A stretch of DNA of 64,000 nt from Nilaparvata lugens (taxonomy: Eukaryota; Arthropoda; Insecta; Hemiptera; Delphacidae), in the NCBI RefSeq assembly GCF_014356525.2, contig NC_052505.1:6148794-6212793 (forward strand), in the 5' to 3' direction. The position numbers and the translations under genes are program-made. Of the stretch, positions 1 to 9,910 are shown in pieces; within the stretch, counting starts at the first letter, position 1; every line of letters begins with the position of its first letter. The notes below the pieces were generated by a model that saw only the letters and a program-made list of their open reading frames with translations, was not told the origin of the DNA and ran no database searches.

Positions 1-76
1 CTTCTCCCATTGACACAAATCATAATAATCAAAGACAATTTGACCAGCCAAGAAGCCTTAAAACCGCATCGCTCCT

Positions 77-364
77 TCACTTAACATAGAATTTTTCAAC
101 AAAAGGCACAACTCCTAAATTATTAATAATTTTGGTGAAACGGAATCTTAATAATTGAGATCTCCACATCACTTTCTTAGCGAATTTCTCAAACTGTTCA
201 TTTAATTGAGACATTTGCAACATAATAGATATCATCTTGTATACCAAAATATGGTTTAGAATGAAAGGACGAAACAAACATTTCATTTGAAGTTTCACCC
301 GCCGTTTTTTATGTGTTTCTCTCAACTGCAGGCCACAATTATCTTTCTCGAATAATGTCTTCAT
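77..364 (-). other. Open frame of 95 codons, unrecognised
   Basis: A minus-strand open frame begins with a genuine ATG and encodes a basic, leucine- and phenylalanine-rich peptide with an amphipathic-looking stretch in its middle (NEQFEKFAKKV). I do not recognise a family. In AT-rich DNA a frame of this length can arise by chance. It points away from the coding-like stretch at 690-1160, so the two are not obviously one gene. I see no convincing splice junctions. It could be a decayed exon, a random frame or part of an unannotated repeat. Confidence 0.15.
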
Positions 365-689
365 TTTTCGCTGTTGTTGGAAATCGTTGTTGTTGTTGAG
401 AACACTACAAACCTCATATTAAAATTGGCACCGTCAAAGGGTTCTGAAGTTTTTGGGCATATAATTGTATCATATGTACCTTTGAAACCATTGTATGAAA
501 TTTACTGCATTATACATTCATGTGGTAGCAAACCTTAGACTCTTATGAACCTGTATTTGAGATCTATGTGAATATGATGCTGCATTCAAAAAAATTATTT
601 TGAGAAGTCACATTTTCAAGCTTACGTAATTAATTTCCCTTCTCCAGTTTTTGTACTGCTAGTTTTCATTGATTAACTATCAATACCTT

Positions 690-1160
690 TCCAGAAGAAG
701 GATTCCTCGGTGGTCATTATCCTGTTGCGAAGAAGATTCTAATGGGGTATTGACAGCCGGAAATTTGAGCAAAGGGAATCGATTCTCTGTGGAAGAGTAT
801 ATTGAGGAGCTTGAAGACAATAATTTAGACCTGGAAAATAGCAGCTCCCTTTACAGGATGATGTAAAGTTAACAGTATCAAGAAATGAATTTCTTCTCGA
901 TCAACTCCAGCCTAGCAGCAACCAGTATTGGTTTATTTATTTTCATCAAACTACAACTTTGAACAACACGGCTGCTAACAGAATCCGAGTTGGTGTCTAA
1001 GCTTTCTCCTATTTCACACACCATGTCCGTTGGTTCAGAAGTGAACAGGAGATCGCAGTCTATTCTCCAAGCAACATTTCCAACTAGCAGATAAATTAAA
1101 ATGGCTGGAGCGTGTGCAAAGCGGTAAAAATGGTGAAATAAATCACAATTATCATGTTCA
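690..1160 (+). pseudogene. Decayed coding stretch with several frame changes
   Basis: Four open segments follow one another on the plus strand in changing frames: 690-865, 857-997, 963-1091 and 1081-1160. The peptides look coding rather than random. They are rich in Glu, Asp, Leu, Ser and Asn (SVEEYIEELEDNN in the first, TVSRNEFLLDQLQ in the second, TESELVSKLS in the third, QLADKLKWLERVQ in the fourth), which suggests a helical or coiled-coil protein. A pyrimidine tract ending in TTTCCAG lies just before the first segment and could be an old splice acceptor. Adjacent segments overlap by a few bases, so splicing alone cannot join them; small insertions or deletions in a dead gene copy fit better. 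I cannot name the parent gene. An alternative is one real terminal exon (about 692-868) followed by chance frames. Confidence 0.4.
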
Positions 1161-1837
1161 TCCTATATCATTGGGTGGTGGTAGAGTGAAGTTGAGTGTC
1201 CTGTTTCTCACATCCTTACCTGTTCACTCTCTCTCTTTCTCTCGATTACAAGTGCATTGTATTTGGGGAGCTTGTAAGGTATGCGGAAATGGGACGGCGG
1301 TATTGTTTCTAGTCAGCAGCAGCTCCAATGTGTCCGGTGCTGTTTTTGTGGCGTTTCTTGGCTGGTTGAAGAGAGAGGGGCGCAGCGCTCCACTTTGAAC
1401 GGCCCCTGCCTCTCTCTCGTTTGCACCTGTTGCCTCAAAATGGAACCAGTTACACCAATCTCTCTAGAAACCCCCCCCCCCTAACCAACTACTAAATCCC
1501 CCTTTCTTGGTCTCCTGTAGACGCTAATCAAATCTCTACGTTATTTTTAAAGCAGCGACTGTTTCTGCTCTGTGGACCGACCGCGCGACCGGTTCCTTTC
1601 CTTCTGCCTGCACTTTTCTTCTTTTATACATTCGACTACCGCCGATCAACCAAACGCCTGTCTTCTCCAGCAATATCTTCACTTCTCACATCATCTCATC
1701 TTCTCTCCTTCTAATCTTAACACCTTACATTTTACAATAATTATTAAACGAAAATCCAAATTAAATGCTGTAATTCACCCCGAAGACTTCTGCTACTGCA
1801 AATATTGACAACAGGGTAAATAGGTAGATGGAAATTC
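1161..1837. other. Single-copy-looking GC-richer stretch with poly-C run
   Basis: This stretch is less AT-rich than its surroundings, with pyrimidine-rich segments (CTCTCTCTTTCTCTC near 1230) and a pure C run around 1471-1482. Two overlapping short frames cover 1114-1484 but show no family resemblance. There is no visible inverted or tandem repeat. It could be untranslated or regulatory DNA of a neighbouring gene, but nothing in the sequence establishes that. Confidence 0.3.
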
Positions 1838-1997
1838 GATGAGCGCTACTATTCAAAAATTATTTGTCAGCCCGGGAATTGAACCCAGTAGTCTACCTCC
1901 TAATTGCCGGTCAGGAATGCTTACCCTTACACCAAACTGACAATCTCTGGATAGCAGCGCTCATTTTATACGAAGCCATAGCGGCCAGCCAGTCTAC
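1838..1997 (-). mobile_element. tRNA-like element inside short inverted repeats
   Basis: The minus strand of 1864-1943 folds into a tRNA-like cloverleaf: a 7-bp acceptor stem (TTGTCAG with CTGACAA, or the register shifted by one), a 5-bp anticodon stem around a 7-nt loop reading CCGGCAA, and a T arm with a B-box-like GGGTTCAATTCCC. The loop lacks the universal T33 and the variable region is long, so a working host tRNA is unlikely. Inverted copies of ATGAGCGCT(A/G)CT(A) flank it at 1839-1851 and 1952-1964. The 11-bp direct repeat AGATGGAAATT lies at 1827-1837 and 1998-2008, as expected of a target-site duplication. I read it as a transposed tRNA-derived element of unusual layout. Confidence 0.55.
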
Positions 1998-2514
1998 AGA
2001 TGGAAATTACCGAGATATTGCAATTATTCAAATGCTTCTGTAGACCTTAATGATTTAGAATCTGCTGTTTTTCTTAGTCGATTCTTTTCTTCCATTCCAT
2101 TTTTGTTACTCCCACGTTCTCTGTATTCTTTCAATATGATTCATGATAAAACATTTATTGGGCTTTTAAGCGAAATTTCCTTTCTGAATATGTTAGTCTA
2201 AGTCATAGCAAGTACATTAGCAAGTACATTGTTAGAAGCGAAAATTGAAAGAGCGAAACATATGAGTCAAATTTCGATATTATGGTTAAAGTTATCTTAC
2301 ACAATTTGCTCTAGGAGAATTGAAGATATTCCATGTATCAGAATTGAACGAAACTTGTTTGTACAAAATTTGCCATTCAATGGAATAATTGTTCATGAGA
2401 AAGATCTATTCAAACATGTAGAAGTTCATAAATTATTGTAATTCTTAGGTCGAAGTTCATGACCACTGCTAAATATAACGTGATTTTTCAACTGTTAATG
2501 TTCGTGAATGGTTT

Positions 2515-2702
2515 GCGAGCCAGGATAGCTGAGATGACTAAGACGTTTCACCCTTCGGTCTTCTAGTGCTATCTGGTCTTGGGTTCGAATCCCGCCGGTA
2601 GGCATGGACGTTGAATCATCTCATCAAATCACCCTCGCACTTTCCATCACCCACGCACATCAAACAAAAACCTCATGTGGGCATCATCCTCAATAAAAAA
2701 GG
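2515..2702 (+). mobile_element. tRNA-headed SINE, leucine-tRNA-like
   Basis: The first 85 bases resemble a type-II (long variable arm) tRNA, closest to tRNA-Leu in layout. There is an A-box-like region around GATAGCTGAGATGACTAAG and a B box at 2580-2595 (GGGTTCGAATCCCGCC). A non-tRNA body follows, ending in a short A-rich tail (CTCAATAAAAAAGG). That order (internal Pol III promoter, unrelated body, A-rich end) is the usual SINE plan. No clear target-site duplication is visible, so it may be an older insertion. A real tRNA gene is unlikely because a 3' acceptor half does not pair cleanly. Confidence 0.75.
2580..2595 (+). promoter_or_regulatory. Pol III B box of the SINE head
   Basis: GGGTTCGAATCCCGCC matches the eukaryotic tRNA B-box core GGTTCGANTCC exactly. 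With the upstream A-box-like stretch it forms the internal type-2 Pol III promoter expected in a SINE head. Confidence 0.7.
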
Positions 2703-3861
2703 AAATTATAATTATGTTCGATACTCAATCATTCTAATTCATACACATAGACATAGATATTGGATTCGTCCACTGTTTTCGTAAAGGAGAAGCACAGTTT
2801 CTTCATTCATCTGAGAAATGCACTAATAACCCAAGTGCATTCAATTGGAAATGGGCTAGTACTGAATACAAATTCAAAACCTCAACATTTTAATTAGAAT
2901 TTGATTTTTGAATTAATTTATTTGACAAAAACAAGATACAAAAAAGCTTCATAATGATAAACATGCAATCATTTCAAATAACTTTTTTTGACAAAATTAT
3001 GGAAAACATGTTTTCCATTACGGTTATGATTGCATATAATATTGTATTCCACAGCATTTGGAGCATAATTGAAAGCATTTGAATTTTTTGAAAAATTTTT
3101 TCGTTATGAAATATAATATAATTTTAATTATATTTATTATCAGCCTTCATCAGAAGGAATCAAATTAATCTTTACTGTTATTATGCCAGACACCATGTAA
3201 CAATGAATTATCTTTTTGTTTTTTGGTAATTCCTCATCCATATAAAATGGAACAGGAATTTGATAGGAAAACACGAAAGAGCCCCCCATGGCTCGAGCTG
3301 TGCTTGATAGACACGCATGGCCTTCCTGCTGCCACAATACATGATTGGCTTTTATTAAGTTTCTGTGCGATTAGAAGTCAAGCATTTCAGATTGTAGATT
3401 AAAATCGTAATTTCATGTTAACTTTGTTTCAAAGACATTGTATGAGTTGTTGGCAAAGGCAAAGAGGTCAGCTTTGACGTCACTTGCCAAATGTAGTACA
3501 GTCGGACCTCCGTATAACAAGTTTCTTCTTTCAGCCTTTCTCAAGGACCCGGCATCCGTTGTCAGCTACTATTTAGAAATGCAATTGTGCTCTTTATAAT
3601 TTGGAGGAGATTTCCTTGCCAATTGCAAGTTATGGTTTTATTCATGAATTATTGAATCGTGAAGGTTTGAAATAAACTTCTAATAAAGCTACAAGAATTC
3701 AAACCGATGTTTGTTGAGCAAGAGTCAGTTTCATATACTCATGCGACTGAATGTAGCTGTATTCGACTAAGTTAATGTGACTTTTCAACTGTCGAAATCA
3801 AGGGAAAACAGTATGTGAGAGAAAACAGCTATGAAAATAAAAGTGACAATAAAAATAATTT
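2703..3861. other. AT-rich intergenic DNA
   Basis: No gene, tRNA-like sequence or clear repeat is visible. A short frame at 3140-3337 has no recognisable content. A TIR-like start at 3498 (CAGTCGGACCTCCG) is listed separately. Confidence 0.4.
3498..3522 (+). repeat. Possible isolated pogo/Tc1-type terminal repeat
   Basis: CAGTCGGACCTCCGTATAAC resembles the CAGTCG-ACCTC-type ends of pogo-like DNA transposons. No inverted partner is visible within several kilobases, so at best this is a relic end. Chance similarity is possible. Confidence 0.2.
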
Positions 3862-4014
3862 TACTGAAAACACAAGTTAAAATTGTCAACCACTTTTATT
3901 ATTATAAAATACTATAATATGAACAGAACCTAGTTTCGTGGCTTCAGCTTTTGTTTACAACTATAATGTCTATTATGGAAAACTACCACAGCATCACAAA
4001 CAACACAACTGTAA
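3862..4014 (-). repeat. Dispersed repeat, copy 1 (rearranged)
   Basis: The reverse complement of 3862-3944 matches 6986-7057 closely over about 80 bases, including the core AATAATAAAAGTGGTTGACA. A further segment at 3970-4014 matches 7059-7105 in the same orientation (TTATGGAAAA then TACCACA). The two segments are therefore collinear in the 7-kb copy but inverted relative to each other here. The family is not recognised. Confidence 0.6.
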
Positions 4015-6170
4015 TGATTGTAACAAATAGATTTTTTTATATATATATAGTTATAAAATATGTGATAGGCCTATCCAGTTCAAGATGGACCTATCAATGT
4101 ATCCAAATCACAAGAGCATCCTTATATCTTGTTGTTTTTGAGTGGAAATGGAACAAATTTCAGAAAAACGAGATCATAACCCTATTTCGAACTTTTAAAT
4201 TTTTATCTAAATTTGGGAGAGAAATAGAAGAAGAAGTATTCTTAGTTTTTCTCTCCCGGTCAGAGCATTCTTGTTAAAATAATAAGTAAATTTGAAAATA
4301 TCGTTAGAAAACAATTTCAAAATTAAAATTGAAGAAGATCAGATTAAAACTCAATGAAATAATTTGTTTTAAAACCTTGACTTTTAACAGTCGGGTCAAA
4401 GAAAACTTAGAAAGCCTCTGTTGGAGTTTTATGCTCCAGTTCCACACAGGTTTGAATTGATTTCGAAGAAAATGTTGTACTCCTAAACAAATTTTCTATT
4501 TTTGAAGAAATTCAGTACAATATGTCAAGAGAAATTTTAGTACGGAAGTTTAGTCTAATGAAAGCAGACTCAGTAGATGGAAGAGGCAGTCATGATAAAT
4601 TTGCATGAACAATTTTGTAGTGCGATGCGATGCAAATTGCGGCAATTTTAAGATAAATGCATGCGCCTAGGAGTGTCCAAGTGAATCGCTTCTCACACAT
4701 CGTTACAAACAAAACCACTCGGCCAATCACGCTTCAACAACTTAATTGTTTGCATCTAACAAATTCGCCGCGGGCCTCAGAATAAATTGACTGTTTCGCT
4801 TTTGAACAGTTATTAATTTGAGTTCTTCGTCGTTTAACACAATTTTCTTTTCTCAATTTTCCTGTTTGTAGTTAATAGTTTCCTCAGTGTAAAGCCTATA
4901 TTTTGGCTGATATTAGTTTTTTCACTGGCAAGAATAGATTGCATGTGCTGAAGTGCAGAAAATCTGAGCAAAATTGAACATCATAATGTTTACCTTTTCC
5001 CATTCATTATTGCTAGTTATTCGATTGAATTTGCAGAATCCGTCAACAGCTTTCCATATAATTGAGCTGTTTGTTAGAATACTTACATCATGTGGAGTAC
5101 TGAGCGCTGATAAAAAATTCAGTTTTATCTATTTGATTGATTTTCCAATTCTCCTCTCATTGGAGAATTCAAATTCTGTAAGGAACGTAATGATAACCGG
5201 AGTTCAAGCATCAAACTCATTCTTATTTATGTATTTAACATGATGTGTGGATGATTGCTGACAAAGAAACAGAAAATCGTAACTTTCACAATTTACATAA
5301 TTAAAACCAGCAAAGAATCTACATTTTTTCTATCAAATACAATCTTTCGAGAAGTTTTTTTTTCATTTTACAATTTACTGCTGCCTGTGTTATAAGAAAT
5401 AGAGGAAAACACAATCCATTCAAATCTATCACTAGTAACTACTTATTTCTATTTGCCTTCGGCTTGAATCACACTTTTCATTTCTCCCCATTAACTAATT
5501 TCATTCTTAATTCTCCAATCTATAATCTACAAACATCCAATCTGTCAGTTATTTCGCATTACAATTCTATCATATGCAACAAGACTCATTTCTCACTATC
5601 CACTGTATAATATTCTATCCAGAATTCCTTGAAAAAACTTCAGAATACATTCAATGAGTGTACAATCATCTCACTCAAAGAGTGCGAATTTATTAACTAG
5701 TCAATAGAACAGCTCATTCAGTAAGAAGAGAACAACTCATACTGTAAACATCATACATTAACTCATTGAACATCATTCAGTAACTTGTCGCGTGCTTTAT
5801 GACGTTGGAACATTAATTTTTTCTCACATTGTTGCTTACCGCGTTACACAAACGATGTTGCTGTTTACACCTCATTCTTGCACATATGAATAGTTAGTTA
5901 TTTATGTAAAAATACAAAGAGTACATATATAGATAGCAGCCATCAATTTGTCATCGTGAAAGCTGAATATATGAAAAAAGGCAATAAAATTTATTAGAAT
6001 TGTGCGTTTATTCTGGCAAGGCGGCTAGCCTTTGAATACATGTGTGTGTATGTGTGAGTGTGAGTGAGTATCTTTATATTATACATTGTAGAGGAGGAAC
6101 CATTGCGTGCAGTAAGCACTGCACACTGTATATCGGGCCAGCAATGGTCTGTCCTTCGGGAATTAATTTT
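4015..6170. other. AT-rich intergenic DNA with a short TG tract
   Basis: There is no supported gene. Frames at 3951-4277 and 4974-5243 look like chance frames rich in Ile, Phe and Ser. A TG/GAGT-rich microsatellite-like tract runs from about 6039 to 6071. A somewhat GC-richer patch (4610-4790) holds nothing recognisable. Confidence 0.4.
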
Positions 6171-6430
6171 ATAGCCGTTTGAATCGCTCGTCGATCGTAC
6201 GTGATTGGAATCCTCTGAAAGCAGTTTCTTTTCTGCTTCTTTTGAGGCATTTGATCGCGAGCGGCGACCGGCGACTCCCAGTGGTGAGAGTCGGCCTCAG
6301 CCCCTATGTGCCCCGATGCTCATGCGCAATAAGATGCGGGCTGTTGCTCATGGCTCGTTGTCGACCTGTCGATCTTCAGTCTGTGTTCACAGCAATGTTT
6401 CCAACCCCGTTCCTGCCACACTAAATCGCA
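6171..6430. other. GC-rich patch with two overlapping open frames
   Basis: The base composition changes sharply to GC-rich and two plus-strand frames overlap (6179-6424 and 6205-6459). A donor-like CCCAGTGGTGAGAG sits near 6278-6291, so an exon ending there is conceivable. Neither translation resembles a known family. A promoter or untranslated region would look the same. Confidence 0.25.
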
Positions 6431-6439
6431 TTGAAATAG

Positions 6440-6820
6440 TTGTACTCCAATTGAATTGACCTTTCTGAAATATACTAGTTGGGTTGTCTTCTATAAGGAG
6501 TTGGTTTTCTGATGCTATTGAAAGAGTTGCCAACTCTGACGATTAATATCCGATCAAATCAATCAAATTGTACTCCAATTGAATTGACGTTCTAGTAGGG
6601 TTATCTTCTATGAGAAGTTGAATGAAGTTGGTTTTCTGATGCAATTAAAAGAGTTGCAAACTCTGACGATTAATATCCGATCAATTCAATCAAATTGTAC
6701 TCCAATTGAATTGACTTTCTAAAATATCATAGTAGAGTTATCTTCTATGAGAAGTTGAATGAAGTTGGTTTTCTGATGCAATAAAAAGAGTTGCAAATAC
6801 CGACGATTAATGTTTGCGAA
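6440..6820 (+). repeat. Tandem repeat, about 127 bp, three copies
   Basis: Three units begin with TTGTACTCCAATTGAATTGA at 6440, 6568 and 6695, giving periods of 128 and 127 bases. Units 2 and 3 are closer to each other (both contain CTATGAGAAGTTGAATGAAG) than either is to unit 1. Unit 3 diverges near its end. This is a short satellite-like or locally amplified block. Confidence 0.9.
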
Positions 6821-6985
6821 ATTCAATTAACGTAAATTATTATTGGAGTTTTGTACACTCTACTATGACTGGAAATATAAGAACTTCCCTTTGAATACAA
6901 AACAAATCAATAAAACATAACAATTTTTGGATATAAAATTACTGGTGATAAATGTATCTATACAGACGATGTGGCTGGCGAACCC

Positions 6986-7106
6986 TCGAAACCAAATTCT
7001 GTTTATATAGTACTATATAATAATAAAAGTGGTTGACAATTTAAATTTTTGTTTTCATTATGGAAAAGTACCACAACATCACACCCAACACAACTGTAAC
7101 ATCTAT
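6986..7106 (+). repeat. Dispersed repeat, copy 2
   Basis: Contains the same AATAATAAAAGTGGTTGACA core and TATGGAAAAGTACCACAACA segment as the 3.9-kb copy, here in one uninterrupted orientation. This copy probably shows the more original arrangement. Confidence 0.6.
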
Positions 7107-7459
7107 GGAGAATTTTTATCTATAGGTGTTTTTACTCAAAAAACTGAGTACTTACTTTAACTGAACTCTGAATGATAATCCGAGATGAAGAAATAAATTG
7201 CATCCGAGGTGATACGGGAGATGTAGTTGACAATAGCTATAGCTCTAAGATTAAATAGGTGAATTCTTTGGCAAAAATATGATATTTGAAAGCTATTTTA
7301 TCTCTCTTTCATGTACTTCAGGAGCATGAATTCCACATTTTAATTTCCTCAATAGCTTGTCAATTGATCTAGCAATCAATGATAGGAACCAATCAAACAG
7401 ATTCTAATAACATGACACTAGGCAACCAAAGCGTACAGGCCTAAGAAGGATCTTGACAA

Positions 7460-7637
7460 AGTTAGTAGACAGTTTGTCTACTAACGTTGGGATCTTGAGA
7501 ATTGTTTAAAAATCTAGCACAAAACAATTGAATCCATGAGCTTCATCCAGTTAGTAGACAGTTTGTCTACTAACGTTGGGATCTTGAGAATTGTTTAAAA
7601 ATCTAGCACAAAACAATTGAATCCATGAGCTTCATCC
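7460..7637 (+). repeat. Perfect 89-bp tandem duplication with hairpin
   Basis: The 89 bases at 7460-7548 recur without any difference I can see at 7549-7637. Each unit begins with a perfect hairpin: GTTAGTAGACA, a 3-nt loop GTT, then TGTCTACTAAC. Exact identity implies a very recent duplication, or an assembly artefact. Confidence 0.95.
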
Positions 7638-8909
7638 ATTATTCCCTTCTCACTTGTTCTGCATAAGTCAGTGGCTACTTATTCAATATATGATATTGAT
7701 GAGGTGAGAGGTGCGCCGTGAAATGCATTTCAGAAGATTAGAGGTGAGAAGTAGCTTAAGCACATCGGAAAGCCTTGTTTTAGAGGTGCGACTTGTATAG
7801 GATTTTATGGCTACTCAGCGCTGGTTTGAAATATTATTTTTATGACATATCTTATTGCTATTCAGTTGAGCATTCACTGTAAGCCTGGTCTCTTGCTAGC
7901 ATATAGGCTCACCATATAACTGCAATATACCATGCAGCAGTAATAGGCTATCGGTTGAGTGCATAGTGAATTACAAAGCATGCGAAATTTGAAATTAAAA
8001 TGAGAAAACTCATGCGGGTCTCAGTGGATGTCAGTTTGTGCGAAAACCGACAATTTATGTCTTCTTTTAGCATTCTGTGTATGTTTTGAGTGATTTAGAG
8101 GTTGAATACTCAACACTGCCCTCAATCCGAACTCTAAGCACTGTGCACATAACATAGGTATCTTATCCGTATGATTTTAAATATGTGAATACCTAGATTA
8201 TTGGATATCAAGATGTCTCAATAATTGTTGAATTCTTTCTCTGAAGATTCATTTCTATTTCTTTAATCATTTGGAGTTGTAAAGTACTGTAATAGGATCG
8301 AAGATTGATCTAGAAGAATATTATAAGAGTAAGGTGTCGTACGTCAAAGTAGGCTATCTATGTCATTGCTGCAGCATTTTAAAATTATTATTTATTCCAA
8401 TGTACTCCATTGGTCTCGACTATAAATCATTGGAGGATGGTTATAACTTTACAATTTATGAAGATCGTTGCATAAAATCCTGAATAATAATAATAATATA
8501 GACTAGTACAGTTTGAATAATAATGTTTACATTATACAAAATATAGGTAGATACGGTTAATAGGTAAACGGTTAATGAATACAAAAACAAAATTCTCCAT
8601 TCATCTTCATCACTCGATTCCACATTAAGAGCAGAATCAGAAACAAAAAGAGTTGGAATCACAAACAGAATCAAACTATGTGCAATTACATAGGTACTTT
8701 GCTTAGCATCTCACCCCAAAATAATGACCATCATTATTTACTACTTCAGGATGTTCTTAATATTGTTAATGACCTTTACCCGTTGATGAAGTGAATACCT
8801 ATTTTGTGTGATGATAATATATGCTTATGAATTGGCTCAGTAGTTTTATGGGATTTTATCCTTGACGACACCTAATGTACATTAAATTGTATTTATTGGT
8901 GGATTAACA
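7638..8909. other. AT-rich intergenic DNA
   Basis: No gene or structured repeat is visible. The frame at 8456-8674 (minus) is Ile/Val/Tyr-rich and looks like a chance frame. Confidence 0.4.
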
Positions 8910-8954
8910 TATTCTATTCTATTAACATATTCTATTCTATTCTATTCTATTCTT
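8910..8954 (+). repeat. TTCTA-type pentanucleotide microsatellite
   Basis: Repeated ATTCT/TTCTA units with one interruption (TTAACATA) occupy this stretch. Confidence 0.9.
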
Positions 8955-9435
8955 ACATTGATAATCAGCGTTTTGCTCCTCTATGTCTCTACATGAGTAA
9001 AATCATTGTCCCATCGAAATCTGTATCAGATTCATCATTCAAAGAATCAAATATTTCATCATTCATTTCAGTAATAGTTTTAAAAGTTTATTTAAAAATA
9101 TTTTGATATCTAAGTGTGAAGTTTCGTTTCCCTTTGTATGGAAGCTGTAACCAAAATAGATTGATTCCAGTAATTGGTATTATTATGGCTTCAACAACGT
9201 GAATATATAATAATCACTAATACAAGAGCATGTAAGAATGGTATAAGCACAGAGGAAAGAAACACTACTTTATGCTTATTCCGTGGTATAAGTGACTGTT
9301 CTGTATTAGTTGTGATAGGCCGTATGGTGCTGCCCTCATTCATCATGCGGCCATCCATGATACTAATAACTGTGCTGCCGCAGAAGAAAACTTCCAGTTC
9401 AGGCCGAAAAACTCATTGGAAGGTTCAAGACAGTT

Positions 9436-9872
9436 ATGAAAAAGTTTTCTCAGGAAAACATTTTTTTCTGATCATTACTTTTTGAGATATGAGCGCCTAA
9501 AGATTGAATTTTTGGGACAGAACATTTCAAATTCGGTAAGAGATAAATCCATGACATTTAGAGGATAGTCATGGATCTTAAGAGATCTAAGAGATCTTTA
9601 GAGATACTTCATGGATCTAGTAAAACAAAAATTTTCTGAAAATATCAATTTTTAAGATAGTTATTCAATTTACTAAGAATAACCAAAAATAATTTTTAGT
9701 TGAGTTATTTTTGTTTTTTTTTTGGTAAAAAAAGAATCCATCCTCTAAATCTCATGGATTTATATCTTACCGAATTTGAAATGTTCTGTCCCAAAAATTC
9801 AAACTTCTGGCGCTCATATCTCAAAAAGTAATGATTGGAAAAAATGATTGGAAAACTTTGAAAAATATCACC
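9436..9872. mobile_element. Foldback element with arms of about 135 bp
   Basis: Left arm 9436-9567 and right arm 9738-9872 are reverse complements with a few mismatches. Shared landmarks include ACTTTTTGAGATATGAGCGC, TTTTTGGGACAGAACATTTC and AAATTCGGTAAGA. A spacer of about 170 bases separates them. Weaker inverted similarity may extend outward to about 9397 and 9910. No transposase and no clear target-site duplication are seen. A non-autonomous foldback or MITE relic is most likely. The open frame at 9174-9485 runs into the left arm and is probably spurious. Confidence 0.8.
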
Positions 9873-9910
9873 AGTAGAAAGTTTATTTTTAGCCTTTGAA
9901 CAGCTTTAAG

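Noticed and set aside
1864..1943. Functional tRNA gene with GGC anticodon on the minus strand
   Set aside because: The cloverleaf is good, but T33 is replaced by C, the variable region is long and the sequence sits inside an element with inverted flanks and a direct repeat.
2515..2600. Host tRNA-Leu gene
   Set aside because: The A and B boxes are present but the acceptor ends do not pair properly, and a SINE body with A-rich tail follows directly.
9174..9485. 103-codon gene
   Set aside because: The frame runs into a foldback arm, has mixed low-complexity composition and no domain; chance is likelier.
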